A stretch of 5,503 nucleotides of DNA from Bacteroidetes bacterium QS_8_68_15 (GTDB taxonomy: Bacteria > Bacteroidota > Rhodothermia > Rhodothermales > Salinibacteraceae): contig PXTR01000137.1 in NCBI GenBank assembly GCA_003023245.1, positions 1 through 5,503 of the forward strand, given 5' to 3'. Position numbers and translations under genes: made by a program. Each line of letters begins with the position of its first letter. Within the stretch, counting starts at the first letter, position 1. Under the pieces are notes generated by a model that made no database searches, was not told the DNA's origin, and was given only the letters and a program-made list of their open reading frames with translations. Below, piece by piece: positions 5,415 through 5,503 of the stretch.

Positions 5415-5503
5415 ATGTTTCAGATCGACCTTACCGGGCTGGAACCGGGCGTGCACCGCCTGAGCCGCGAGGTGGCGCCCGACGTGCTCGACGCCCCCGA
5501 CCG
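5415..5503 (+). CDS. DUF177/YceD-like protein, N-terminal fragment
   Basis: Twenty-nine complete codons begin MFQIDLTGLEPGVHRLSR and continue EVAPDVLDAPD to the window end. The pattern, a short beta strand (FQIDL), then L-x-x-G-x-H-x-L, resembles the start of DUF177 (YceD-family) proteins. In many bacteria these genes stand just before rpmF (ribosomal protein L32) and are linked to 23S rRNA metabolism; that function and that neighbour are family knowledge and are not visible here. The ATG at 5415 is the only start available, because an in-frame TGA lies at 5370-5372 and no ATG, GTG or TTG lies between. There is no Shine-Dalgarno motif. It is transcribed away from oriC and dnaA. Confidence 0.6.
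   Translation, partial: MFQIDLTGLEPGVHRLSREVAPDVLDAPD

Noticed and set aside
4666..5463. Open frames in the intergenic region (4666-4896 minus, 4817-5239 plus, 5089-5463 plus and others)
   Set aside because: They overlap each other and the DnaA boxes, carry no recognisable domain, and have shadow-like composition.
1..5503. A new defence, mobile or CRISPR-type system
   Set aside because: No transposase, integrase, nuclease, reverse transcriptase or spaced repeat array is present; the window is core replication genes plus a phosphatase.

Overview
This window looks like a chromosomal replication-origin neighbourhood from a GC-rich bacterium. The wording of DnaA domain I and the AAA+ core, the three visible gene starts without a Shine-Dalgarno sequence, and a DUF177-type gene across the origin all suggest the Bacteroidota/Rhodothermota side, most likely a Salinibacter/Rhodothermus-like organism. 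This placement rests on recalled family wording, not on a search. DnaN is strongly acidic (78 Asp/Glu against 31 Lys/Arg by my count), which fits a halophilic lineage but does not prove one.

Layout. Three genes run leftward on the minus strand: dnaA (4548 to 2821), dnaN (2572 to 1358) and a membrane-anchored alkaline phosphatase (1361 to 45). The phosphatase starts with GTG inside the dnaN stop codon (GTGA overlap). A possible further gene starts at 40 and leaves the window. dnaA and dnaN are separated by 248 bases that carry an inverted and direct repeat. To the right of dnaA is an 866-base gap (4549-5414). Its left half holds two perfect TTATCCACA DnaA boxes, one relaxed match and two one-mismatch matches, all on the same strand, and is the likely oriC. 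A DUF177/YceD-like gene then starts at 5415 on the plus strand and is cut by the window end. Transcription on both sides points away from the origin, so it runs with the expected replication forks.

How the parts work together. DnaA would bind the box cluster and open the DNA, DnaN is the clamp that tethers the polymerase, and dnaA may be regulated through the box upstream of its own start. The alkaline phosphatase occupies the place where many bacteria carry recF and has no evident replication role.

The most notable observation is in DnaA. By recalled alignment, its DNA-binding domain IV lacks about 23 residues in frame, exactly the stretch with the basic loop that inserts into the minor groove of the DnaA box. 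The rest of the helix-turn-helix signature is intact. This is either a sequence or assembly error or a very unusual initiator. I see no tRNA, rRNA, CRISPR array, insertion sequence or defence genes.
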